From: Allokutzneria sp. A3M-2-11 16
Lineage (GTDB): Bacteria > Actinomycetota > Actinomycetes > Mycobacteriales > Pseudonocardiaceae
Assembly: GCF_024213555.1 (NCBI RefSeq)
Contig: NZ_JANAVO010000008.1
Coordinates: 185,392 to 249,391 of the forward strand
Length of the DNA stretch: 64,000 nt
Reading direction: 5' to 3'
Position numbers and translations under genes: made by a program. Each line of letters starts with the position of its first letter. Position 1 is the first letter of the stretch. Under the pieces are notes generated by a model that was not told the DNA's origin, made no database searches, and worked only from the letters and a program-made list of their open reading frames with translations. Of this stretch, positions 9,814 to 17,865 are shown in pieces.

Positions 9814-10329
9814 CTACAGCGTGTTCGCGTAGTGCTCGCGGGCGTGGTCGGTGCGGCCGTTGCCGTAGACCCTGAGGAACTCGGCCAGGCCCGGCGCCTC
9901 CGACTCCAGTCGCGCGGCGGCGGCCTCGATCTCCGCGGCGGAGGCCAGCGCCCGCAGCAGCGCCTGGATCGCGGGCACCGGGTCGAGGGGCTGGGTACCC
10001 GTGCTCAGCCGCAAGGTCGCGGAGGTCGGGGGAGCGTCGGCGCGGATCTCGGCGATCCGCTCCCGCAGCTCGCCCTGGGGCAGCCGGTCGAAACCGGGAT
10101 CGGTGACCAGTGCCTGCACCGCCAGCAGCCGGGAGAGCACGGCCGGGTTGCTGATCTTCGCGCGCTGGCCGGACATCAGCTGCGAGAGCATCGGCGCGGA
10201 CAGCCCGAGCACCTCGGCGAAGGCCGACTGGGACAGCCCGAGCGGCGGCAGCAGCCTGCGCACCTTCGCGCCCAGCTGCTCGCCGTACCACTCCTCCTGC
10301 AACCGCTGGTTGCGTGCGACGACGTCCAT
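9814..10329 (-). CDS. XRE-family helix-turn-helix regulator
   Basis: 171 aa. An HTH near residues 30-60 reads LGLSQSAFAEVLGLSAPMLSQLMSGQR, with the canonical Q...FA..LG.S...LS...G pattern of XRE/Cro-type DNA-binding domains. A helical C-terminal half rich in Ala/Glu probably dimerises or senses a signal. It is read toward the ABC exporter and away from the VWA gene 95 bp to the right, whose promoter region it shares. That makes it a candidate regulator of the VWA/kinase block. Only a weak GGGGG precedes the ATG. The target is not deducible. Confidence 0.75.
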   Translation of the reverse strand: MDVVARNQRLQEEWYGEQLGAKVRRLLPPLGLSQSAFAEVLGLSAPMLSQLMSGQRAKISNPAVLSRLLAVQALVTDPGFDRLPQGELRERIAEIRADAPPTSATLRLSTGTQPLDPVPAIQALLRALASAAEIEAAAARLESEAPGLAEFLRVYGNGRTDHAREHYANTL

Positions 10330-10423
10330 CTTGCCCCCGGGTTATTCTCAAGTGGAACCGATGCGTTTGCAGGTGCGTCTGAGGTGTTCACAAGCGTAAC
10401 AGTCGATCGTGAAGTAGGGACCC

Positions 10424-12274
10424 ATGCCGAGAAGGACCGCGCTGCTGGTGGGAGTGCTGGCGCTAGCAACCGTCTCCGCTCCCGCGTACGCCGCTGAGCA
10501 GCCCGAACAACCCCGGGAGTACACGCCGACGATGCTCGTCCTGGACGCCTCCGGGTCGATGACCAAGGCGGACGCGGGCGTCACGCGGATGGACGCGGCC
10601 AAGAACGCGGTCCGCTCGGTGGTCGCCGCGGCCCCGGCCGAAGCCCGGATGGGGCTGACCGTCTACGGCACCTCGACCGGCTCCTCGGACGCGGAGAAAG
10701 CCGCGGGCTGCAAGGACGTCAGCGTGCTGCGCAAGGCGGAGGTGATCGACAAGGCCGCCTTGACGGCTGCCGTCAACGGCATCGCCCCGCGCGGCTACAC
10801 GCCGATCGGCGCGGCGTTGCGCACCGCGGCGGACGCGCTGCCGAAGTCCGGGCCGCGCTCGATCGTGCTGGTCTCCGACGGCATCGACACGTGCGCTCCG
10901 CCGGACCCGTGCGAGGTCGCCAAGGAACTGCGGCAGCAGGGCGTGGAACTGATCGCGCACACCATCGGATTCGGCGTCGACGCCGCCGCGCGCAAGCAGC
11001 TCATGTGCATCGCGCAGAGCACGGGCGGCACCTACACCGACGCGCCCGACTCGAAGTCCTTGGAGCGCGTGCTGCCCCGCGTCACCGCGAGCGCGCTGCG
11101 CAACTACGAGCACGCCGGGCAGCCGGTGGCGGGAACGGCCGACGCACCGAGCGCTCCGGCGCTGAACCCCGGGCAGTACCTGGACACGATCGGCCGCGAC
11201 GAGAAGCGGTTCTACGCGGTCGACGTTCCTGGGGGCGCCACGGCGTACTTCAGCGCGACCATGTCCTACCCGCGTGGCACTGTGCCCGACCGGCAGGACA
11301 TCAACGGGGTGCGGCTGCGCGTTTTCGACGCCAACGGCAGCGACTGCCACAAGTTCGAGAGCGAGCAGGCGACCATGTCGAAGGACGGCGAGACCGTCTC
11401 GGCGGCGATCACCTGGGAAGGCGCCAAGAAGACCGGCAGGAACTGCGCGGGCGCGGGCCGCTACGCCTTCCAGGTCGAGTGGGGCCCGGCGTCCACCGAC
11501 CAGCCCGAGCGGCTGCCGCTGGAACTGCTCGTCGGCGTGGAGCCCCCGCTCGCTGGCAACCCCGGCCCGGCCGTCGCCGCGGACAAGGTCGCGCTGCGCG
11601 CCGAAGGCGGTCCTGGTCTGCCTGTCGCCGGAGGCGGTTCGTTCGCCGTCGCGGGCACCCTCAACGGCAGCGGTCACTACACGGACACCTTGCAGCAGGG
11701 GGAGTTCATCTTCTACCGGGTCCGGCTGAACTGGGGTCAGGGGCTGGCTTACCAGATCCGCTACGACTCGACGCCGGGCCGCGACACGTCGAACATCGTG
11801 AACGTCGAGACGACGCTCTACACGCCGTTCCGCCGCCCGATCGTGAGCGACCGCACGGCCTACACGGGCAGCGGCACCGTCCTTCCCGGCAACGGGCGCG
11901 CGCTCGCGACGAAGCCGGTCCGCTACGCCAACCGCACCGCCGACGACAACAAGGACCGGATGGCGAACATCGCCGGTTGGTACTACATCTCGGTCAAGCT
12001 CGGCCGCCCCGTCGCATCGGACCAGCAGCCGCCCAAGGCCGTGCCGGTGCACCTGGACCTGACCGTTGCCGGAGAACAGGAACCGGGGCCCGAGTACCGC
12101 GTTGCCGCGGCTCCGGAGCGGAATACTCCGGTCACCGTGGAGAACACGGCTTCCCAGGGCTCCGCGGCCGTTGTGTGGATCGTCGTGGCGGTCGCCGCGG
12201 TTCTGGTGGTGCTCCTCGTGATCTGGTTCGTGGTGCGGAGCAGACGCCGTCAGCCCACGGGTTTCCAACGGTAG
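10424..12274 (+). CDS. Secreted, membrane-anchored VWA-domain protein
   Basis: 616 aa. There is a cleavable signal peptide (cut expected after AYA, residue 23). A von Willebrand A domain (about 35-220) follows, with the metal-binding motif DASGS at 41-45 and the partner loop TPIGAALR. A long beta-rich outer region comes next, then one C-terminal helix (VVWIVVAVAAVLVVLLVIWF) with a short Arg-rich tail. VWA domains with an intact MIDAS bind protein ligands through a divalent metal, so this is likely an outer-face adaptor. Its 3' end overlaps the 3' end of the convergent Ser/Thr kinase gene by 25 bp. An association with that kinase is inferred from position only. Confidence 0.82.
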   Translation: MPRRTALLVGVLALATVSAPAYAAEQPEQPREYTPTMLVLDASGSMTKADAGVTRMDAAKNAVRSVVAAAPAEARMGLTVYGTSTGSSDAEKAAGCKDVSVLRKAEVIDKAALTAAVNGIAPRGYTPIGAALRTAADALPKSGPRSIVLVSDGIDTCAPPDPCEVAKELRQQGVELIAHTIGFGVDAAARKQLMCIAQSTGGTYTDAPDSKSLERVLPRVTASALRNYEHAGQPVAGTADAPSAPALNPGQYLDTIGRDEKRFYAVDVPGGATAYFSATMSYPRGTVPDRQDINGVRLRVFDANGSDCHKFESEQATMSKDGETVSAAITWEGAKKTGRNCAGAGRYAFQVEWGPASTDQPERLPLELLVGVEPPLAGNPGPAVAADKVALRAEGGPGLPVAGGGSFAVAGTLNGSGHYTDTLQQGEFIFYRVRLNWGQGLAYQIRYDSTPGRDTSNIVNVETTLYTPFRRPIVSDRTAYTGSGTVLPGNGRALATKPVRYANRTADDNKDRMANIAGWYYISVKLGRPVASDQQPPKAVPVHLDLTVAGEQEPGPEYRVAAAPERNTPVTVENTASQGSAAVVWIVVAVAAVLVVLLVIWFVVRSRRRQPTGFQR

Positions 12275-13410
12275 TCGCCGTTGGGTTGCAGGACGCAGCG
12301 AACCAGGACGCCTGTCGAGGAGGTCTCCTGGTTCGCTACGTCCTGCCAGTCGCACAGACCGTCCACTGTGATGTCCGCCCGCGGTGTCCCCGTGTTCGGC
12401 GTGGTGGGAGTTTCCTCGCGCAATAGCAGGATTCCCGCCGTCGCGGCCGCGGCGAGGAGCACGCCGATCCCGCCGAGGAGCAAGGCCCGCCGAGGCTTCT
12501 GTGAACGTGTGTCCACTTTGGTCATTGGTAGTGCTGATGCCGTCGTGGGGTCGTTCCAGCCCGTAGGCAGCGCGCCGAGGACGTCGTAGACCTCGATCGG
12601 CTCTTCGGTGATCGGGCTCAGCGCGGGCAGCTCCAACGGCGTCCCGGCGAGCACGTGCGCCAGGTGCGCGTGCAGCTCGCCCGCGTCGGACCGGCGCGTC
12701 GGATCGGTGTCCAGCAACCGGCTCATCACCGTCCACACTGGACCCGGCACTCCCGGCGGCGATGTGGTTCCCGCGCGCCGTTCCGGTCGCTCTTCGCCCG
12801 CGAACAGTTGCCACGCAAGCACTCCGAGCGCGAACAGGTCCTGGCTCGGTTGCGGTGGGTGGCCCGCCAGGATCTCCGGAGCGAGGTAGCCGGGAGTGCC
12901 CACGACGAACCCCACCTCGGTCAGACGCGGACCGTCAGCCGGATAAGCGATGCCGAAGTCCGCCAGGCGCGCGTGCGGCGCTCCGGCACCCGTCGCCTCC
13001 ATCAGCACGTTGGACGGCTTAACGTCTCGGTGCAGCAGTCCCGCTTTGTGGACGTGATCGAGCGCGTCAAGCAGTTGGAGCACGATCTCCGCCGCGTAGC
13101 GCCAGGGGAGCACGCCGTGGTCGCGAATGAGCGCCAGCAGCGTTCCGCCGCGCACAAGCTCACTGGCGACCAGGACGCCGTTGTCCTCCGCTGCCCACGT
13201 ATAAGGGCTCAGCACATGCGGATGCGTGAGGCGCACGCCCTGTTCGCGGACGACACGGACCAGCACATCCGCGCTCTGCCCGTTGGCCAGCTTCGCGGCG
13301 CAGTACTTCCGCTCCCGCTGGTCGTAGGCGCGCCAGACCGTCGCCGCGCCTCCGGCGCCGATCCGGTCGACAAGCGCGAACCGCCCCGCGACAAGCTCGT
13401 TCACGAGCAC
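12250..13410 (-). CDS. Transmembrane Ser/Thr protein kinase (PknB-like)
   Basis: 386 aa. A complete Hanks-type kinase domain has the glycine loop GAGGAATV at 18-25, catalytic Lys40 in CAAKLA, catalytic loop HRDVKPSN at 127-134, DFG at 151-153 and APE near 177. A Pro/Thr juxtamembrane stretch leads to one helix (about 308-328) and a short ~50-aa outer tail with two Cys in a CDWQDV...RCVLQ pattern. That tail, not PASTA repeats, would be the sensor. It is the last gene of a minus-strand operon (13 bp after the Pro-rich protein), so it probably phosphorylates, or reports on, the ATPase machinery encoded upstream. The start is a GTG; a second GTG two codons later is equally possible. Confidence 0.92.
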   Translation of the reverse strand: MLVNELVAGRFALVDRIGAGGAATVWRAYDQRERKYCAAKLANGQSADVLVRVVREQGVRLTHPHVLSPYTWAAEDNGVLVASELVRGGTLLALIRDHGVLPWRYAAEIVLQLLDALDHVHKAGLLHRDVKPSNVLMEATGAGAPHARLADFGIAYPADGPRLTEVGFVVGTPGYLAPEILAGHPPQPSQDLFALGVLAWQLFAGEERPERRAGTTSPPGVPGPVWTVMSRLLDTDPTRRSDAGELHAHLAHVLAGTPLELPALSPITEEPIEVYDVLGALPTGWNDPTTASALPMTKVDTRSQKPRRALLLGGIGVLLAAAATAGILLLREETPTTPNTGTPRADITVDGLCDWQDVANQETSSTGVLVRCVLQPNGDYRWKPVG

Positions 13411-13423
13411 AGACGTTACGTGG

Positions 13424-14986
13424 TCACGGTGCTTCGACCACTCGGGCGTGGATGGGCTTGCCGTGGATGAAACCTGGGGTCTCGCTGGTCTTGTGCAGAA
13501 CCCGCTCGGTGGCGATCCGCTGGAGGTCGGCCTGCCGCGCCGGGGGCATCTGGCTCAGGTTCGGCACCTCGATGTGGATCACCAGCGCGGTCGGGTCGGT
13601 CAGCCTCATCGTCAGCTTCGTACCGTCGTCCATCGTCACGCTGGCGCGCGCCTCGTTGCCCTGCACCGGGTTCTCGAACTTCTTGCAGGCGCTGTCCACC
13701 GCGCTGGCGACCCGCGTCTCCGGCGGTGTCTTCGCCGTGAGCCCGCGTACCGCCTCGGTGCCCGGCGCGGCCTGCGGGTCCAGGCGCTTCGCCGCCACCC
13801 ACTCGCCGCCGGAGACGTTCTGCTGGACCCGGATCTGGCCGTCGGGGCTGACGTCCTGGGTGGTGGTGATCTTGCGGTCGCCGCGCACCCAGTCGACGCC
13901 GGGTTGTTTGAGCACGGTCGGGGTGGCGCCCGGGTCGTAGCGCTTGATGGAGGCGTCCTCCATCACCTCGTTGTAGCTCATTCCCGGCGGGATCCGGACG
14001 GCGTTCTCCGACACGATCTTGACGCCGCCGTCGCGGGGTGCGATCCCCTCGGGCTTCGGGCCGGGTGACTCGGCGGTGCGGATGCGGACCTCGGGCGCCG
14101 CGGGCGGCTTCTCGTTCACCGTCCGGGGGATCCCGGGTGGGTCGAGCGGCGTCGGCTTGGCCGACTCGCGCACCGTCTGCGCGTGCGAGACCGCGGCACC
14201 GGCGGCCTCGGTGATCGTCTTCGAGAGCTCCGTGATGTGTTCGCGCATCTCCAGCGGAGCACCCGCGGCCCGTGCGCCCAGGTCGGTGATCGGGGCGTTG
14301 TGGTTGGCGTTGATCTCGCGGTTCATCTGGTGCGCCCCGTACTCGCTCTTGGGCATGGTCTTGCCGTCGGAGGCCATCACCAGCGGATCGCCGCCGTCGT
14401 CGTGGAGCTGGCGACCGGTCTCCTTCAGGTATTTCTGGACCGACGCCACATCGGACTGGGACAGCCCGCTGCCGCGCAGGTCCCTGTCGTTGGTCAGCTT
14501 GTTCAGATCCTCTTGGGAGACATAGCGTCCCGGGTCCTTGCCCAGCGCTTGGTGCAGCAGGCGGTCGACCTCGGGAGTCGGCTGGATGAACCGCTCGCGG
14601 GGCGAGGTGTCGATCTTGGCGAAGTCACGCAGCAGCGCGGCGTTGTCCCGGTCGCCGCCCGCGATCTTGTCGGCCAGGTCGGGGTTGGCGCGCAGCTCGG
14701 CGCGCAGTCCCTCGATCTTCTGGTCGCTCATCCCCGACTTCTGCATCTGGTCCTGGAGCCGGAACACGGGCGCTTCCACGTACTTCGAACGGTCCTGGGG
14801 GATCGGCGGCAGGCCCCTGCCGTTGTCGGTGGGTTTCTCGGCGGGCTTGGCGGCTTCCGGGCGCATCCGCTTGTCGGCGCCCTCGGCCAGAGCCCGGTTG
14901 GCCGCCTCCGTGTCGACGGGCGGCCGTGGTGGCTGCTCGACGCGCCGTTGTTCCGGTTGGGGCGGCTGGGGGAAGTCGGTGGGCAC
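13424..14986 (-). CDS. Large hydrophilic Pro-rich protein, unknown function
   Basis: 520 aa, no signal peptide and no membrane helix. The N-terminal ~70 residues are Pro/Gln/Arg rich. A helical region around 75-270 follows (SDQKIEGLRAELRANPDLAD, SQEDLNKLTNDRD), then a Pro/Lys-rich linker and a C-terminal ~150-aa alpha/beta domain ending PIHARVVEAP. The last domain repeats the pattern 'positive strand, MTLTD, helix, ATERVLHKT'. I recognise no family. It starts 4 bp after the HerA-type ATPase and ends 13 bp before the kinase, so it is almost certainly co-translated with both. It may be the substrate or adaptor of the system. Confidence 0.7.
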   Translation of the reverse strand: MPTDFPQPPQPEQRRVEQPPRPPVDTEAANRALAEGADKRMRPEAAKPAEKPTDNGRGLPPIPQDRSKYVEAPVFRLQDQMQKSGMSDQKIEGLRAELRANPDLADKIAGGDRDNAALLRDFAKIDTSPRERFIQPTPEVDRLLHQALGKDPGRYVSQEDLNKLTNDRDLRGSGLSQSDVASVQKYLKETGRQLHDDGGDPLVMASDGKTMPKSEYGAHQMNREINANHNAPITDLGARAAGAPLEMREHITELSKTITEAAGAAVSHAQTVRESAKPTPLDPPGIPRTVNEKPPAAPEVRIRTAESPGPKPEGIAPRDGGVKIVSENAVRIPPGMSYNEVMEDASIKRYDPGATPTVLKQPGVDWVRGDRKITTTQDVSPDGQIRVQQNVSGGEWVAAKRLDPQAAPGTEAVRGLTAKTPPETRVASAVDSACKKFENPVQGNEARASVTMDDGTKLTMRLTDPTALVIHIEVPNLSQMPPARQADLQRIATERVLHKTSETPGFIHGKPIHARVVEAP

Positions 14987-14990
14987 GGCG

Positions 14991-17855
14991 TCACGCTCCG
15001 TTCGCTTGCGCCATCAGGTAGTCCCGGGCCCAGTCGGCGCCGGTGAAGCCGAGGAGGAGTTGGTTGGTGCGCGATTCCCAGGCGGGCGTGCCGCGTTCGG
15101 CGTCGATCGCCGTCTCCAACGCGGAGGGCCGCCGCGTGCCGAAGGTGACCGCGTCGCGCCGTGGCTCGTCGAAGAGGGCAGCGCGCCACCACACCGAGAC
15201 CTGGTCGAACTGCTGGATGCGACTACCGGGGAGCGGCCGGTGGAAGCGCCGTTCCCATTCGGCGGTCCGGGGATGCGGGCCGGGCTCGGTCAGATCGTCG
15301 AGCAGCGCCTTGCGGACGTCGTTCCACACATAGTGCGCCGCAAGGAAATGCGGTTCCGCGCCCGCGCAGGCGGACTGTCCGGCCAGCACCGCGCGCAGCA
15401 CCGTTGTGCAGTGGACCGCGAAGTCCTCAGGGGGAATTTCTGGTTGGAGCAAGGCCGCCCGGATCGCGACCGCATCGTCCACGGCGTGCGAGATCGCGCA
15501 GTCCAGCTCCCGCGCCGGGAGCGCGCGGATGAGCCGGAGCTGGTGTTCGTCGGGGACCGGCACCTCGTCGCCGGTCAGGTGGGCGAGCACGGTCAGCTCG
15601 GCCCACGCGCTCAGCCACGGGCGCGTCGTGATCAGCCGCTGCGCCTGCCGCATCTCGCCGAGAGTGCAGGCGCGCGTGAGGCATTCCCGCCCGCAGCCGC
15701 GACTCCGGCGCGCGATCAGGCCGTCGACCGGGGCGGGCTCGGCGGAGCCCTCGCGTTCGAGCCGCGAGCCGTCCAGGACGTCGACGAGCACCGGGCGGTC
15801 CATCCGGTCGGCGAAGACCGCGCAGTCGCCGGGCGCGAGGGTGACCAGGTAACGCGACTGGGCCTCGTCCAGGTTCATCGTGGCGCCCACGGCCTCGCGG
15901 TCGTCCAGCGCGGGTAGCCGGTGGACGATCTTGACTGCGGTGTTCTTGATCACCTCGGGGGTGAGCTTGCCGGGGATCTGCTCGGCGATCACCAGTCCCT
16001 CGCCGTAGGAGCGGACCTCTGCGAGCAGGGCGGCGAACATCTCGACCGCGTGCGCGGCCGGGGTGCCCGGCTCGGACCGGCGCAGCAGCCGGTGCGCCTC
16101 CTCGATCACGGTCAGGTGGCGCAGTCCCGGTCGCGTGCCGGGGCGGCGGGCGGAGATCCGCAGGTGCTCGGTCAGCTGGATCAGCACCGCGCCCATCAGG
16201 AAGCCCTTGTCCGAATCGTCGCCGACGTCCTCGATCTCCAGGACCACGTTGCGCCGCAACAGTTCCGCGAAGTCCAGCGGGTGACCGCCGTCGAAGAACC
16301 GCCCGGTGGTGCCCAGCCGCAGGCTGCCGAGGCGGACCCGGATGAAACCGCGGACGTTGTCTGTGATCTCCTTGCTGTAGCCGATCTCGTCGACCACCGC
16401 CTCGGCCACCCGCTGGAGGTCGGCCAGCGTCGGGCAGCGCGGCGTCCGTCCATTGTGGACAGGAGCGAAGTCCAGCGTCATGTCCCAGCCCAGCTCCTCG
16501 TAGCAGCGGGTCAGCGCCGCGGTGAGGATCTGCGGGAACGGTTCCTGCGCGTCGAAGGCGGCCAGGAACAGGGCACGGACCAGATCGGCGTGGGTCTGCA
16601 ACGGGAAGCCCTCGGCCGGGCGCAGCGGGTTGAACCCGGCGGGCGCGATCCCGGACGCCCCCGGTCTGATCACCACCACCTCCTCGCCGATCCCGGCCAG
16701 CCGCCGGGCCATCCGCGCGTACTCGGCCTTGGCCGGTTCCACCGCGAGCCACGGCAGTCCGGCGCGCGCGGCCTCGGTGAGCAGGTGCCGCACCGTCTGC
16801 GACTTGCCCGCCCCGGTCGAGCCGCAGACGAAGGTGTGCCGGTTCAGCGACCGCCCGTCCAGCACCAGATTTCCCACTCCGGTGCGGGATTCGTCGAGGA
16901 TCGTGCCCAGCGTCAGCCCGATCGCGGGCCCCTCCCCGTCAGCGTCCGGCCGTTCCGGGGTGACGTCGAAGGTGTGCGGTTCGACCAGGCGCAGTCCGGG
17001 CAGCTCCCGTTCCGGCGGCCGGGTCAGCGCGACCAACAGCTCGGTGCCCGCGGTGAACGCGTAGCGATCGGCGCTCGCGACCTCGAAGGGGGCGGGCCGG
17101 TCCACCGGGGCGAGCGCGTACGGCAGCTCGCCCAGATCCGCCGCCGCGCACAGCATCCCGGCCACCGTCCCGGCGGCGCGCGGCCCGGCGCCCCCGGCGA
17201 GCACCCGAATCCGCCACGCGCCGCCGACCTGGGCCCTGCTCAGCTCCCGATGCCGGGATTGCTTGCGCTCCAACATGATTCGCTTGCCCTCGCCGACCTC
17301 GCCCCGGGTCAGCGGCAGGATCTCGGTGACGAGCCGGTCCAGTTCCGGTTGCACCGCCGCGGGGCCGAGCGGTTCGGCGATCACCAGCCAGGCGAACGGT
17401 TCCCGCAGGTGCGCCACGTGCTGGTCGAAGGAGCCGCGCCGCGCGGGGAGCAGATCCCGCTTGTCCGGCGCCGGTGACCACAACGCGTCAGGGCGGGCGG
17501 CGCAGGGAACCCACGACTCGATCAGCCCGAACAGGCCCGCCGCGTCGCGGTCGGCCAGCTCGGACCCACGCGCTCCCGGAGGGAAGAGCACCTGGCCGCG
17601 CGGACCCGCTGCGGGCAGGTGCGGCCGACCTCCGAGCAGCAGGCGCAGGTGGGTGAAGTGCGGCGGCCGAATCCACGCGGTGACCAGCGCGGGCGCTCCA
17701 GGGGCGGCGAGCAGGTCCGCGTGCGATCCGGCGAGCGAGCTGAGCAGCGGCGCGAGTCGGTCTGCCCGTCGCTCGGCCTCGGGCCGCTTGTCCTCCGCCG
17801 CGGGCCGGGGCAGCTCAGTCAGCTCGTGGAAGCGGAAACCGTGCCAGGTGAACAT
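14991..17855 (-). CDS. HerA/TraG-type P-loop ATPase with N-terminal extension
   Basis: 954 aa. The first ~310 residues are an uncharacterised alpha/beta region. A HerA/FtsK-superfamily motor follows, with Walker A GSTGAGKS at 345-352, Walker B LTVIEEAH at 581-588, and the sensor-like stretch EQIPGKLTPEVIKNTAVKIV (625-644) whose Asn-Thr is typical of HerA, VirB4 and TraG motors. Residues 676-681 (GDCAVF) match the family's closing strand. A Cys cluster (C721, C725, C730) could bind zinc, and a ~220-aa helical C-terminus is unassigned. Such hexameric motors pump DNA or protein through a pore. It starts 10 bp after the membrane pseudo-ATPase gene, its likely partner. No nuclease, relaxase or pilus gene is nearby. 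Confidence 0.8.
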   Translation of the reverse strand: MFTWHGFRFHELTELPRPAAEDKRPEAERRADRLAPLLSSLAGSHADLLAAPGAPALVTAWIRPPHFTHLRLLLGGRPHLPAAGPRGQVLFPPGARGSELADRDAAGLFGLIESWVPCAARPDALWSPAPDKRDLLPARRGSFDQHVAHLREPFAWLVIAEPLGPAAVQPELDRLVTEILPLTRGEVGEGKRIMLERKQSRHRELSRAQVGGAWRIRVLAGGAGPRAAGTVAGMLCAAADLGELPYALAPVDRPAPFEVASADRYAFTAGTELLVALTRPPERELPGLRLVEPHTFDVTPERPDADGEGPAIGLTLGTILDESRTGVGNLVLDGRSLNRHTFVCGSTGAGKSQTVRHLLTEAARAGLPWLAVEPAKAEYARMARRLAGIGEEVVVIRPGASGIAPAGFNPLRPAEGFPLQTHADLVRALFLAAFDAQEPFPQILTAALTRCYEELGWDMTLDFAPVHNGRTPRCPTLADLQRVAEAVVDEIGYSKEITDNVRGFIRVRLGSLRLGTTGRFFDGGHPLDFAELLRRNVVLEIEDVGDDSDKGFLMGAVLIQLTEHLRISARRPGTRPGLRHLTVIEEAHRLLRRSEPGTPAAHAVEMFAALLAEVRSYGEGLVIAEQIPGKLTPEVIKNTAVKIVHRLPALDDREAVGATMNLDEAQSRYLVTLAPGDCAVFADRMDRPVLVDVLDGSRLEREGSAEPAPVDGLIARRSRGCGRECLTRACTLGEMRQAQRLITTRPWLSAWAELTVLAHLTGDEVPVPDEHQLRLIRALPARELDCAISHAVDDAVAIRAALLQPEIPPEDFAVHCTTVLRAVLAGQSACAGAEPHFLAAHYVWNDVRKALLDDLTEPGPHPRTAEWERRFHRPLPGSRIQQFDQVSVWWRAALFDEPRRDAVTFGTRRPSALETAIDAERGTPAWESRTNQLLLGFTGADWARDYLMAQANGA

Positions 17856-17865
17856 CGCCTGCCCC

